This document shows, piece after piece, positions 17,546 through 26,129 of a stretch of 64,000 nucleotides of DNA; position 1 is the stretch's first letter, and each line of letters starts with the position of its first letter. The stretch covers positions 13,251 to 77,250 of the forward strand of contig CAYUJS010000004.1 in assembly GCA_964445105.1 (NCBI GenBank), given 5' to 3'. The position numbers and the translations under genes were made by a program. Source of the DNA: CAWBNS01 sp964445105. GTDB lineage: Bacteria; Chlamydiota; Chlamydiia; Chlamydiales; JAJFMA01. The notes under the pieces were generated by a model. The model saw only the letters and a program-made list of their open reading frames with translations. It did no database searches and was not told the DNA's origin.

Positions 17546-18312
17546 CTTTAGCTGCACTGATCCATCCTTTTCCTTGGATTCATTATAGCAAAAAATTGCG
17601 TCATAAAATCGACAATCCACGCAGTGGCGGTTCCTTCACCGCTGAGGAGTCAGCAGAGCGAGGCGTGCGCCTGGTGGAGGGGGTCGATGGTTCGCCCGAA
17701 GATGGAAATGTCGTGCATTTTTACTGGCTAGTGGACCTATCCGATGGCATCATTGTGGACGCAAAATTCCAAACGTTTGGCCAGACGGCGCTGATCGGTG
17801 CCGCCGAGGTGGCTTGTGAGATGCTCGTGGGTAAGAATTACGATCAGGCCAAACGCATTACTGCTGAACTCATAGACAAACAGGTGCAGGAAAGAAGCGA
17901 CGAACCTGCGTTTCCTGCGGAAACATTCTCGCATCTTAATCTCGTGCTCTCCGCTATAGCAGATGCGGCGGACAATTGTGAGGACATTCCCGTATCGACC
18001 AGTTACGTAGCTCCGCCTATGCCCATGCAGGGCGGTATGTTTGAGGGCGATGGCTATCCGGGTTGGGATGAACTTCCTTATCCACAGCAGTTAGTGGTAA
18101 TTGAAGACGCACTAAATCAAGAGATACGCCCCTACATTGCGCTTGATGGCGGGGGGCTAGAAGTTGTCTCTTTAGAGGGACACAAGTTGCTGGTGCGTTA
18201 CCATGGCGCTTGTACCTCGTGCTATTCGAGCGTAGGCGCTACCTTATCAGCCATTCAGCAGATGCTCAGGGCTAAAGTTCATCCTCAAATCGACGTCACA
18301 CCAGAAATGTAA
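17542..18312 (+). CDS. NifU-like protein: IscU-like domain without cysteines plus NifU C-terminal domain
   Basis: A 256-residue protein. Residues about 10-125 have the IscU fold signature (NPRSGGSF, then a FQTFGQTALIGAAEVA helix), but the three scaffold cysteines are gone: GSPEDGN stands for GAPACGD, TFGQTA for TYGCGSA and SHLNLVLSA for KIHCSILAE. Residues about 170-256 form a NifU C-terminal domain with an intact CTSC motif in RYHGACTSCYSS, able in principle to carry an Fe-S cluster. It overlaps the NifS-like gene by four bases. The matching losses suggest both genes left classical sulfur transfer together. Confidence 0.85.
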   Translation: MTLAALIHPFPWIHYSKKLRHKIDNPRSGGSFTAEESAERGVRLVEGVDGSPEDGNVVHFYWLVDLSDGIIVDAKFQTFGQTALIGAAEVACEMLVGKNYDQAKRITAELIDKQVQERSDEPAFPAETFSHLNLVLSAIADAADNCEDIPVSTSYVAPPMPMQGGMFEGDGYPGWDELPYPQQLVVIEDALNQEIRPYIALDGGGLEVVSLEGHKLLVRYHGACTSCYSSVGATLSAIQQMLRAKVHPQIDVTPEM

Positions 18313-18393
18313 TTATCCAGCAGTTTCTTTTTTTGTTCTGTTGCTTTATCTTAATCTTCTGTCTCTACCCTTTAATTGTTTCGGCTCAAGCTT

Positions 18394-19818
18394 ATGGATA
18401 TCTCAGCGCCACCTTCACCGCCTATCGTGCCCGTCAAAAGCCCTCCTTCGTCAAAAGAGTCTGAGATGATGGTACTGGGATGCATGTTGACGAGTGTCAA
18501 TTCTCTAAACATCGCTTCAGATGGCTTAAACGACTACGACTTCTATTACAGCGAACACAAAATTATCTTCCAGGTCCTGAAGCAAGCCTTTCGGCAGGAT
18601 AAACCCGTAGATGTTCACCTAACCGCTGAAGAGCTGAAACGCCGAGATCAGCTGAAGTCGGTAGGGGGCGTGGGGTACTTAGCCACGCTTGCCCAATACG
18701 CGGGTACCTCTGCGCATATCGAAGAATATGTGACGATCGTGCGCGACAAGGCGATTTTGCGCCGGATGATTTTTGCAGCCCAAAAGGTCGAGACTCATGC
18801 TTTGAGTGAGCCTGAGAATGTGTTCCAAGCGCTTGACGACGCCCAAAAAGAGTTTTACCAGATCAGCCAGACTATGAACACTAGTGCCGGCATTACCCTG
18901 CGAGAGGTGTTAGATGGCAGCAAAAGTGAGATAGGACAACCCTTTCTGACAGAGCTCGAACAGCGCCAAGAGCGCTATGCCAATCGTGGAGAGGATGATC
19001 CTGGGATCACCGGTATATCCACTCATTTCTATGACATCGATAAGATGCTCAACGGCTTTGGGCGCTCCAACTTAATCATTCTCGCTGCGCGACCTGCCAT
19101 GGGGAAAACGGCGCTTGCGGTGAATATCGCCGAAAATGTGGCTTTTCGCAGCCAAAAGCCTGTGGGTATTTTTTCCCTAGAGATGAGTGCAGACCAACTA
19201 GTGCACCGCCTCATATGCTCGCAAGCGGAAGTGGAGTCTGACAAAATTCAGACAGGTTCATTAAACGGGGCTGAGTTTCGCCAAATTTATGAAACAGTTG
19301 AGCGTATCAAAGACTATCCGTTGATCATCGACGACCAGCCTGGCCTCACCATTACAGATTTGCGTGCCCGCGCGCGCAGGATGAAGGAGGCGCATAACAT
19401 TGAACTGCTGGTGATCGACTATCTCCAGCTGCTTGCGGGCGCTAAGAGCAGCCGCATGGCGGAGAATCGACAAACAGAAATTTCTGAGATTTCGCGCATG
19501 CTCAAAAATCTCGCCAGAGAGCTGAATGTGCCCATTCTATGTTTAAGTCAGCTTTCGCGTAAGGTAGAAGAGCGCCCCGGCCACCGCCCCATGATGAGCG
19601 ACCTGCGTGAGTCAGGCTCTATTGAGCAAGATGCGGACGTTGTACTGTTTCTTTTGCGTCGTGAATACTACGACCCAATGGACAAGCCGGGTATGGCCGA
19701 GCTAATTGTGGGTAAAAACCGGCACGGAGCCGTAGGTTCCGTACAGCTTGTTTACCGTAAAGAGATCGCACAGTTTTGCAGCTATACAAGAATGACGGGT
19801 GAACCGGTGCGCGAATAG
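18394..19818 (+). CDS. dnaB: Replicative DNA helicase
   Basis: Unwinds DNA ahead of the replisome. I start at the ATG at 18394, giving 474 residues; the frame is open to a TTG at 18376. The N-terminal primase-interacting domain covers about 20-150. Walker A is ARPAMGKTAL, Walker B LLVIDYLQLL, and the arginine-finger region DLRESGSIEQDADVV is present. No intein interrupts the P-loop or the motifs. The stop lies two bases from the end of the convergent MORN gene, with no terminator between. Confidence 0.95.
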   Translation: MDISAPPSPPIVPVKSPPSSKESEMMVLGCMLTSVNSLNIASDGLNDYDFYYSEHKIIFQVLKQAFRQDKPVDVHLTAEELKRRDQLKSVGGVGYLATLAQYAGTSAHIEEYVTIVRDKAILRRMIFAAQKVETHALSEPENVFQALDDAQKEFYQISQTMNTSAGITLREVLDGSKSEIGQPFLTELEQRQERYANRGEDDPGITGISTHFYDIDKMLNGFGRSNLIILAARPAMGKTALAVNIAENVAFRSQKPVGIFSLEMSADQLVHRLICSQAEVESDKIQTGSLNGAEFRQIYETVERIKDYPLIIDDQPGLTITDLRARARRMKEAHNIELLVIDYLQLLAGAKSSRMAENRQTEISEISRMLKNLARELNVPILCLSQLSRKVEERPGHRPMMSDLRESGSIEQDADVVLFLLRREYYDPMDKPGMAELIVGKNRHGAVGSVQLVYRKEIAQFCSYTRMTGEPVRE

Positions 19819-19819
19819 T

Positions 19820-22186
19820 TTATTCTATTTGTTTGTTTTGTTCTGCGAATGAACGTTTTGTCTTCAGCAGGTCCTCAACGTAGGTCTGCATGGCTTTTGG
19901 CTGGCCATTGTTGTGGTATTTGTTAAACTCTCCGTGCCGTTGGCCTGAGCGGTAGCACCCTTCGAACACTAATATCCCCGTTTCATTCCAAGTCATGGCG
20001 CGCCCGTCTAACTTGTTGTCCCGATAGGGGTTCACTTGTGCAAGCCGTCCGTTTGGATGGTAAATTTTTTCTTGTCCCTCGATCATGTCGTGGTCATAGG
20101 GGGTGACGCGTTTAAGTATTCCTGTGGGATAATATTCATATTCCGGACCCTGTCGCAATCCCGCCGCATAATGTGTGGCAATGAGGGTGGCTCCTTCCGG
20201 TGAATAGATGGCTGAAAAGCCCTCTTTAAGTCCCTTTTTATAAGAGGTACTAGCTATTTTATTGCCAGTTTCGTTGTATCCGCTTACCTCTCCCTCAAAT
20301 AAACCCTGTATATAGGTGCCGTTAAAGGCCTTCACAACTCCAAGTAGAGGGTGCTCGGGATAATATATTTGATAAGGGCCGTGTAAAAGGTTGTGGTCGT
20401 ACTCGGCTTTGATCAAATCACCTTCGGCCCTGCGCTCTAGATAGGGACCATGCAGCAATCCTTGTTCGTAGAAGGACTCTTGGACTAATTCGCCGCTGCT
20501 GGACCACATGGCTTTGCGCCCGTTTAGTAAGCCGTTCTGGAAGGTGATGAGCACTTGGTGCGCGCCGTTGGGGTAGTAAGTAGTCTGCTCGCCTTGTAAC
20601 CTGCCGTCGACATAATTTAGCTTGTTGGCTACTTGGCCTTCGTGGAGGGGATGATACTCTAAGTGCTCTCCAACAGGCTGACCGCTTGCAAAAGCGCCTT
20701 CGCTTTTTAGGGCGCCGTTATCAAACCATTGCCGGTTTAGGCCTTCTAACGCACCCAGTGAATAGGTTTTCTCACTTTTTAACTGCCCTGTGCTATACCA
20801 TTGCTTCCAGGTGCCATCCCTAAGGCCTCTGACGAAAATACCTTCGATCAAAAGTTGACCAGACTCAGCAAACTCCCGGAAAGGCCCGTTGAGCATACCG
20901 GCCTGGTAGCTGCATTGTAGCTTTGGATGGCCGCTTGGGTAGTATTCCAGACTGTCGCCCTCACGTTCGCCCTCTTTGAACTGATAGCTTACAACTAGTG
21001 TGCCGTCCGCTTTCCACTCCTCGTACTTGCCGGCGAGTGCGCCTTCGTTGTAATCAGCGCGGCGGTGGAGCTGCCCAGTCGCATAAAAATCTTCTTGCCG
21101 TCCGTCCAGCTCACCGCGCTTATAGCGATGATTATACTTGAGCTGTCCGTTGTGATACCATTCCTTGTATTCACCCTCATCGGGAAGGTACTGCGAGCGC
21201 TTGGCCCCATCTTCATAAAATTCCACAATAGGCTCTACGAGCGCTCCCTCAGAGTCGTAGAGTGCGCGATAGCTTAGTTGCCCAGAGGAGAATGCCCGAG
21301 TGTGTTCTCCTATAGGGTGTCCACCTCGGTATTGGCCGCCGCCGAGCAATATTGCAGTATCGGAAAAATAGTACTCAGCGCCCTCTTGTAGGCCCCTGCG
21401 ATAGTGCGCGACATAGCTTTCCTTTCCGCTAGGAAAGTAGCGAGTATGCTTGCCGACAGGGCTTCCTCGCCAGAAGAAGCGCACTTCGGCAAGCGTGCCT
21501 TTTGGGTGGTAGCTCTGTAGGGCAGGTGCCCCTTCAGCGTGTAGAAGCCCCAGGTGATATTGGTGACGGCTTTTCACCGCGCCGTCTTCGTACCACTCAA
21601 TGCTCTCTCCCTCGGCCACTCCTTTTTGGTAGTTAATTCTGGAGGCTTTTTCTCCCGAGGGGTAGTAGCTTGTGCATTCGCCTGCTAGATGTCCGTCCTT
21701 GTAGGTACATTGGCGCTTCAGCCCGCCGGTCTCGTGATATTCTTTGGCTTCACCTTGTAAAACACCTTGCACATAGCTAAGAGCGGTTTTTCTTCCGCCA
21801 TTAGAATAGAAAGCTTCCTGTAATCCATTTAAGGTGCCCCGGTCGTACCGGCTAATGGTAGCTAATGTACCCGAGGGATAGTAAGAGACGCTGGCGCCAT
21901 GAGGCATGGCTTGGCCGTTGTAAACTGAGAGATCAACCTCCTCTTGCAGTGCTCCTGAAGGATAAAATCGAACTATCTGCACAGCTTCGGGCTGGCCATG
22001 GCCTGCCTTGGGCTCGAGAAAAAGGATCTGCCGCGGAGTACCGTTTTGATAGGCGCTACTGGCCTGTGGTATCCAGTTAGGCTCGCGCCTTTTTAGCAGC
22101 CCTGGAGGCAGTAAATCAAGCGTACACAAAGGCGATGCCCAAAGCCCTATAGGAACTAACAACAAAAGTAACACGTGCTGCATCAT
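19820..22186 (-). CDS. Exported giant MORN-repeat protein
   Basis: I start at the ATG at 22186, because a GAGGTG ribosome site lies just upstream and a signal peptide follows at once (MMQHVLLLLLVPIGLWA). The mature 770 residues are almost entirely tandem units of about 23 residues of the type YYPSG.L....Y..G.L.G, roughly thirty of them, a MORN/YwqK-type pattern. Such repeats fold as an extended beta sheet and in other systems bind lipid or protein. Periplasmic, outer-membrane or secreted location is inferred. The frame is open further upstream to 22240, but that part lacks a signal sequence. Confidence 0.85.
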   Translation of the reverse strand: MMQHVLLLLLVPIGLWASPLCTLDLLPPGLLKRREPNWIPQASSAYQNGTPRQILFLEPKAGHGQPEAVQIVRFYPSGALQEEVDLSVYNGQAMPHGASVSYYPSGTLATISRYDRGTLNGLQEAFYSNGGRKTALSYVQGVLQGEAKEYHETGGLKRQCTYKDGHLAGECTSYYPSGEKASRINYQKGVAEGESIEWYEDGAVKSRHQYHLGLLHAEGAPALQSYHPKGTLAEVRFFWRGSPVGKHTRYFPSGKESYVAHYRRGLQEGAEYYFSDTAILLGGGQYRGGHPIGEHTRAFSSGQLSYRALYDSEGALVEPIVEFYEDGAKRSQYLPDEGEYKEWYHNGQLKYNHRYKRGELDGRQEDFYATGQLHRRADYNEGALAGKYEEWKADGTLVVSYQFKEGEREGDSLEYYPSGHPKLQCSYQAGMLNGPFREFAESGQLLIEGIFVRGLRDGTWKQWYSTGQLKSEKTYSLGALEGLNRQWFDNGALKSEGAFASGQPVGEHLEYHPLHEGQVANKLNYVDGRLQGEQTTYYPNGAHQVLITFQNGLLNGRKAMWSSSGELVQESFYEQGLLHGPYLERRAEGDLIKAEYDHNLLHGPYQIYYPEHPLLGVVKAFNGTYIQGLFEGEVSGYNETGNKIASTSYKKGLKEGFSAIYSPEGATLIATHYAAGLRQGPEYEYYPTGILKRVTPYDHDMIEGQEKIYHPNGRLAQVNPYRDNKLDGRAMTWNETGILVFEGCYRSGQRHGEFNKYHNNGQPKAMQTYVEDLLKTKRSFAEQNKQIE

Positions 22187-22745
22187 TAAACACCTCAAGC
22201 TATTAGCAAAAAGTATGGAATAACGGGCTTTTAGATGCAATGGATCGACTACGCCACAGCAATTCGGACTCTCGTGAGAAAACTCAAATATTCTTCTTGT
22301 TCCCGGAGCGCCAAATCAGAAAAGTTTGCATAAAACGCAGAGGGTAGATTAGGCGCTTACCATGAAACTTATTTGAAGCGGTAGGCAAGCTCGCACTTAG
22401 GCAGCTTCAAGCGCCCGGTCCGCCAAGCCCAAGCCAGCTGTCGGTTTGTAAGAGTGGCACTTTAGCAAGCTCTAAGCTTATCCGACGCAAATCTCAAGCA
22501 TATTTTCGGCGCACAAAAAAACAGGACACACGCTTGCAGACGCGGGCGGGATGTAGCAGGAAGCTAAGGCAGCAGAGCCGCCCTGGTGCTTATCGACAAG
22601 GCGCAATTCTGTGCTGACCCGCCATCTGGAAGCGCGATGACGAGCTTTATCTGAATCACGCTGCTGCAGAATTTCTTATAAAAAAGTTGCCTAATCTACG
22701 ATTTTTCGAGGGGCTTTTTTTGCGACCCGAATTACTGCTGACTTA
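22187..22745. other. Gene-free gap upstream of the MORN gene
   Basis: About 560 bases with no gene or RNA that I can support. A small inverted pair TTGAAGC / GCTTCAA lies near 22373-22410. I saw no RNase P, tmRNA, 6S or SRP signature. The promoter of the MORN gene must lie at the left end. Confidence 0.4.
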
Positions 22746-22902
22746 GCAGCAGTTCCCACTAAAAAAAGGCGATCGACTGGCTCCGGAGCGGCTATTAGGC
22801 TCATTTTGCTCCTTGCCCTTAAGCTTAGACTACGAATTCGTTACAAACTGAGCCCGCTGTCAGCCCTTACTGAGCAGGTTTCGTTTTTTAGCGGAAGCTG
22901 TC
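22746..22902. repeat. Palindromic intergenic repeat, copy 2 (best full copy)
   Basis: Left end GCAGCAGTTCCCACTAAAAA and right end TTTTTTAGCGGAAGCTGTCG are inverted repeats. Interior family words are GACTGGCTCCGG, AGGCTCATTTTGCTCCTTGC, TACGAATTCGT and CTGTCAGC. It lies at the 3' end of the MFS gene. Confidence 0.8.
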
Positions 22903-22921
22903 GCTACCTTAGCAGTAGCTG

Positions 22922-24094
22922 CTAGGCCAAAACGTGTTGTTCTTCACGTCCTAGTACGGGTAATCTCCAAGCGAAAGCTACAGAGGCTATGCCTAAGGCT
23001 CCCATTAATTGCAGAGCCTGGGCGGGGGCGTTAGGCCCTTCAAAAAGTTTTGTCAAAGCGCCGCTCGAGGGTCCTGCGCTCTCAGAAATGCACCAGACCA
23101 TGCCCATCAGAAAGGCGCTCACTAAACCGGGGATATCCGGATATAAACGATTTCCTAGGGCTAAACCTACAGGCCCCACGAGTCCCCAGGAGGCCCCCAA
23201 GCACGCCAAGGTGCTCAACACAATGAAGGAATCGGTGGCCGGCACAAGCAGAAAATAATAAAAAATTACTGCCCCAATGGCCGTTCCCACCAACATGACA
23301 GCTCTGGCAGAAAAACGGTCTGACAGCATGCCTGCAGGAATCATCATCATTCCACCGCCCAAAATAAAAGCTAGATGTCCACCACCAAAGGTTACCCAAT
23401 CTTCGCACCCACGCGCTAGCAACACATCCGGCAGCAGAAAAACAGCGCCCCATAGCAGAGTTTGGCTAGTCACTTGTACACCATATAGAACTCTCATATG
23501 GGGGTCCTTAAACAGCCCTAAAACTTTACCCAAACCAAAAGGGTTGCGCGGAGCCTTTACAGGCACGTCTAAACCATTCGGAATAAAAAGTAGCGCTAAA
23601 ATCAGAATCACGGAGGGGATGATCAAGACTGATACATGGCCTTCAAAGGTATTGTGGGTGTGATAAAAAACTGCTTGGCTTGCCGCTAGCCCTATTGCGC
23701 CGCCCGATGCATAGATGGCTAAATAGAGGCCACGTCTGGCTGGATTTAACGAGCCTGCAAGGCCTGCAGCGCAGGGGTGGTAAGCGGCAGAGCCGATGTA
23801 GGTTAGTAAAATCAAAGGCAGGATTGTCCAAAAGGTGTCTACATAGCCCAACAAAGCGCTTGCTGTGGTCAAAACCAATCCCAGTACAACTAAATGCTTG
23901 CGGTAGCCGCGATCGCTTAGAGGTCCCCAGACTATCTGTGAACCTTCTCCGATCCAGGCGGATAATGCCAAGATCACGCCTGCTGCAGCTAGGTCCATGC
24001 CCATCATAGTTTTGTAGACGGAATAGATGCCTATCATGACATCAACCATGAAATGGCTGATCCATAAGCAGAAAAGCGTCGTATAAACAGGCAT
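22922..24094 (-). CDS. Major facilitator superfamily transporter, Fsr-like
   Basis: A 390-residue membrane protein with about 12 hydrophobic helices. The motif GPLSDRGYRKH after helix 2 is the MFS motif A, and GSAAYHPCAAGLAG with the following GLYLAIYASGGAIG resembles the fosmidomycin-resistance (Fsr) group. The substrate is unknown. It stands alone, divergent from gmhA. A chlamydial nucleotide or metabolite carrier is the alternative, but the ATP/ADP-translocase family is not matched. Confidence 0.8.
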   Translation of the reverse strand: MPVYTTLFCLWISHFMVDVMIGIYSVYKTMMGMDLAAAGVILALSAWIGEGSQIVWGPLSDRGYRKHLVVLGLVLTTASALLGYVDTFWTILPLILLTYIGSAAYHPCAAGLAGSLNPARRGLYLAIYASGGAIGLAASQAVFYHTHNTFEGHVSVLIIPSVILILALLFIPNGLDVPVKAPRNPFGLGKVLGLFKDPHMRVLYGVQVTSQTLLWGAVFLLPDVLLARGCEDWVTFGGGHLAFILGGGMMMIPAGMLSDRFSARAVMLVGTAIGAVIFYYFLLVPATDSFIVLSTLACLGASWGLVGPVGLALGNRLYPDIPGLVSAFLMGMVWCISESAGPSSGALTKLFEGPNAPAQALQLMGALGIASVAFAWRLPVLGREEQHVLA

Positions 24095-24144
24095 GGCTGG
24101 TCCTTGAGGCTCTTTTTTAGTACTTGATTATACAGACGCCTAGG

Positions 24145-24175
24145 CGCCCTCAAAAGTGGTTTTGAGGGCGTTTTA
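24145..24175 (+). terminator. Strong orphan hairpin with plus-strand T tract
   Basis: Perfect 11-base arms CGCCCTCAAAA / TTTTGAGGGCG around a GTGG loop, followed by TTTTAGTTT. It has the form of an intrinsic terminator reading to the right, yet no plus-strand gene precedes it: the MFS gene upstream runs the other way. It could end a short unannotated RNA or act in the gmhA leader. Confidence 0.6.
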
Positions 24176-24393
24176 GTTTGAATTAGGCCCTGCAATCGGT
24201 TGTTTTTTTATATGATTAATACTTGTATATTATATAGCCGAATATCTTAATTGTAAATAACTAATTTCATGTTTATTTAGCTTGGCTTATAAATCGCGAC
24301 CGCCCCTGTCCTAACCCTTGCCGATTTTCGTCGGAACCACTAGACTCGGCGTTAAATAGTGCCTGGAGCAAAAAGAAACATGATGAGAGCAAC

Positions 24394-24987
24394 ATGATCG
24401 AAAACCGTATCTTGCAATCTGTCAAAGAGAGCATTGCCGCTGTTTCGCAGCTAGCGCAGCCGCACATGACTGCATTCATTCAGCAGTTCGCAGAGCTGAT
24501 CGTCGAGACCCACCGCCGCGGCAACAAAATTTTAATCGCGGGGAATGGCGGCAGCCTTTGCGATGCCAATCATTTTGCCGAAGAATTAACCGGTTTTTTT
24601 CGCCAGCCGAGAGAAGCGCTCCCTGCGATCGCCTTATCTGAACCGGGGTACATCACCTGTGTGGGAAATGACGTTGGCTTTGACCAGATTTTCTCGCGCG
24701 CTATTGAGGCGCTTGGCAAGCCTGGCGACTTGTTCATTGGCTTGACTACGAGCGGAAACTCGCCAAATTTAGTCCGCGGCATCCAGGCGGCCCAGCAGCG
24801 CGGCTTGAAAACGGTGGCTTTTTTGGGTAAAGGCGGCGGTCGCCTAAAGGGCGTGGCCGATCTCGAGCTTATCATTGAGCACTTCACCACGTCTGATCGA
24901 ATTCAGGAAGCTCATATGGCTGCTATGCATATCGCCATCGAGCATATGGAATACCTGCTATTTCATCCGGCGGAAGTGACCTCCTAG
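24394..24987 (+). CDS. gmhA: Sedoheptulose-7-phosphate isomerase
   Basis: First step of ADP-heptose synthesis for lipopolysaccharide core. The 197-residue SIS-domain protein carries GNGGSLCDANHFAEELTG and LTTSGNSPN. The zinc ligands of E. coli GmhA (H61, E65, Q172, H180) map to His60, Glu64, Gln171 and His179, so it is GmhA rather than the related DiaA. The start has a GATGAGAGC purine-rich leader. The stop abuts the lpxK ATG directly, tying it to LPS synthesis. Pathogenic Chlamydia have heptose-free LPS, so this suggests a fuller core here. Confidence 0.88.
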   Translation: MIENRILQSVKESIAAVSQLAQPHMTAFIQQFAELIVETHRRGNKILIAGNGGSLCDANHFAEELTGFFRQPREALPAIALSEPGYITCVGNDVGFDQIFSRAIEALGKPGDLFIGLTTSGNSPNLVRGIQAAQQRGLKTVAFLGKGGGRLKGVADLELIIEHFTTSDRIQEAHMAAMHIAIEHMEYLLFHPAEVTS

Positions 24988-26085
24988 ATGCTTTCCTGGG
25001 AACAGCGTTGGCGCACTGTTTGCCAAGGCCAACCAGGTTTGGCTCCCAGCCTGGCGCGCGGCTGTCTCTGGGCGCTGAGTACTGGGTATCGCGCGGCCGT
25101 CTCATTAAGAAATGGAGCCTATAGCCAACGGCTCCTTCGGTCGCGACGGCCCCCCCATTGTTTAATTATTAGCGTCGGCAATTTAGTCGCCGGCGGCACG
25201 GGTAAGACTCCCCTGACCATCAAGCTCGCCGAGGGGCTTTCGGCGTACGCGAAAGTGGCTGTGCTCTCGCGCGGTTACCGATCGGCTGCGGAGCGGCGAT
25301 CTCTGCCTACGCTTATCCGGCCCGGCGAATATGCGGGGGATGAGCCGACGATGATTGCACGCCGTCTACCGGAGGTTCTAGTATTTGCTGGCAAAAACCG
25401 CCTGCTGTCGGCGCAGATGGCTGTTGAGGCGGGCGCTGAGATCATTCTGCTGGATGATGGTTTACAGCATCGTCAGCTTGCCCGGGACGTTGAAATCATC
25501 ATCCTTGATGGCGAAGATCCCTTCGGCTGTGGCTATTACCTGCCGCGTGGTTTTCTGCGCGACAGCCCTCGCGCACTCAAGCGCGCCGATTTGGTGGTGG
25601 TTAACCAACCTAACCGCCCTGTCGATTGGCTGCGCTCTTTCAGTGCGGCACCGGTTGTCGGAATGGAGATTAAACCCGCCCTTTGTCATGCGTTCGAGGG
25701 GGGGCCATTTGCGCTGGCGGGAAAGAAGGTCGGTCTTTTCTGTGGCATAGCCAAGCCTGAAAAATTCCGAAGCACCGCGCAGTCTCTCGGCGCTAACGTG
25801 GTCGCGGAACATTTTTTGCCCGACCATGCTCCCATCCCAGCCGAAGCGGTCCAAGCCTTTGCTTGCCATAGCCGCCTGCTGGGCGCGGAACTCTTGCTTT
25901 GCACCGAAAAAGACCAGGTCAAGCTGGTGCCTATGCTGTCTACATCTGTTCCAATTGCTTGGCTGCAAGTGGATGCCCAGATCACTTCCAATGCGGAAAT
26001 CTGGGATCAGTTCATCCGATCGCTTGCCATGCGTTGCCATAATCCGGTCGCTATGCTACGCTCTTCCTTTGGTTTAATAGGCTGA
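24988..26085 (+). CDS. lpxK: Tetraacyldisaccharide 4'-kinase
   Basis: Phosphorylates the 4' position of the lipid A disaccharide at the inner membrane. At 365 residues it has an N-terminal amphipathic helix, the P-loop VAGGTGKTPLT near 70-80, and LLDDGLQHRQLARDVEI, the conserved Walker-B-like DDG-QH motif. It is fused end to end with gmhA without a gap, so translation is coupled. Confidence 0.93.
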   Translation: MLSWEQRWRTVCQGQPGLAPSLARGCLWALSTGYRAAVSLRNGAYSQRLLRSRRPPHCLIISVGNLVAGGTGKTPLTIKLAEGLSAYAKVAVLSRGYRSAAERRSLPTLIRPGEYAGDEPTMIARRLPEVLVFAGKNRLLSAQMAVEAGAEIILLDDGLQHRQLARDVEIIILDGEDPFGCGYYLPRGFLRDSPRALKRADLVVVNQPNRPVDWLRSFSAAPVVGMEIKPALCHAFEGGPFALAGKKVGLFCGIAKPEKFRSTAQSLGANVVAEHFLPDHAPIPAEAVQAFACHSRLLGAELLLCTEKDQVKLVPMLSTSVPIAWLQVDAQITSNAEIWDQFIRSLAMRCHNPVAMLRSSFGLIG

Positions 26086-26129
26086 CTCTTTTTTAAGTTA
26101 GTTGTCAGTTTACATGAAACGGGATCGTG

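Noticed and set aside
19820..22186. The MORN repeats as a CRISPR or tandem DNA repeat
   Set aside because: Units are diverged at DNA level and keep one reading frame with no spacer structure; no CRISPR array was seen anywhere in the window.
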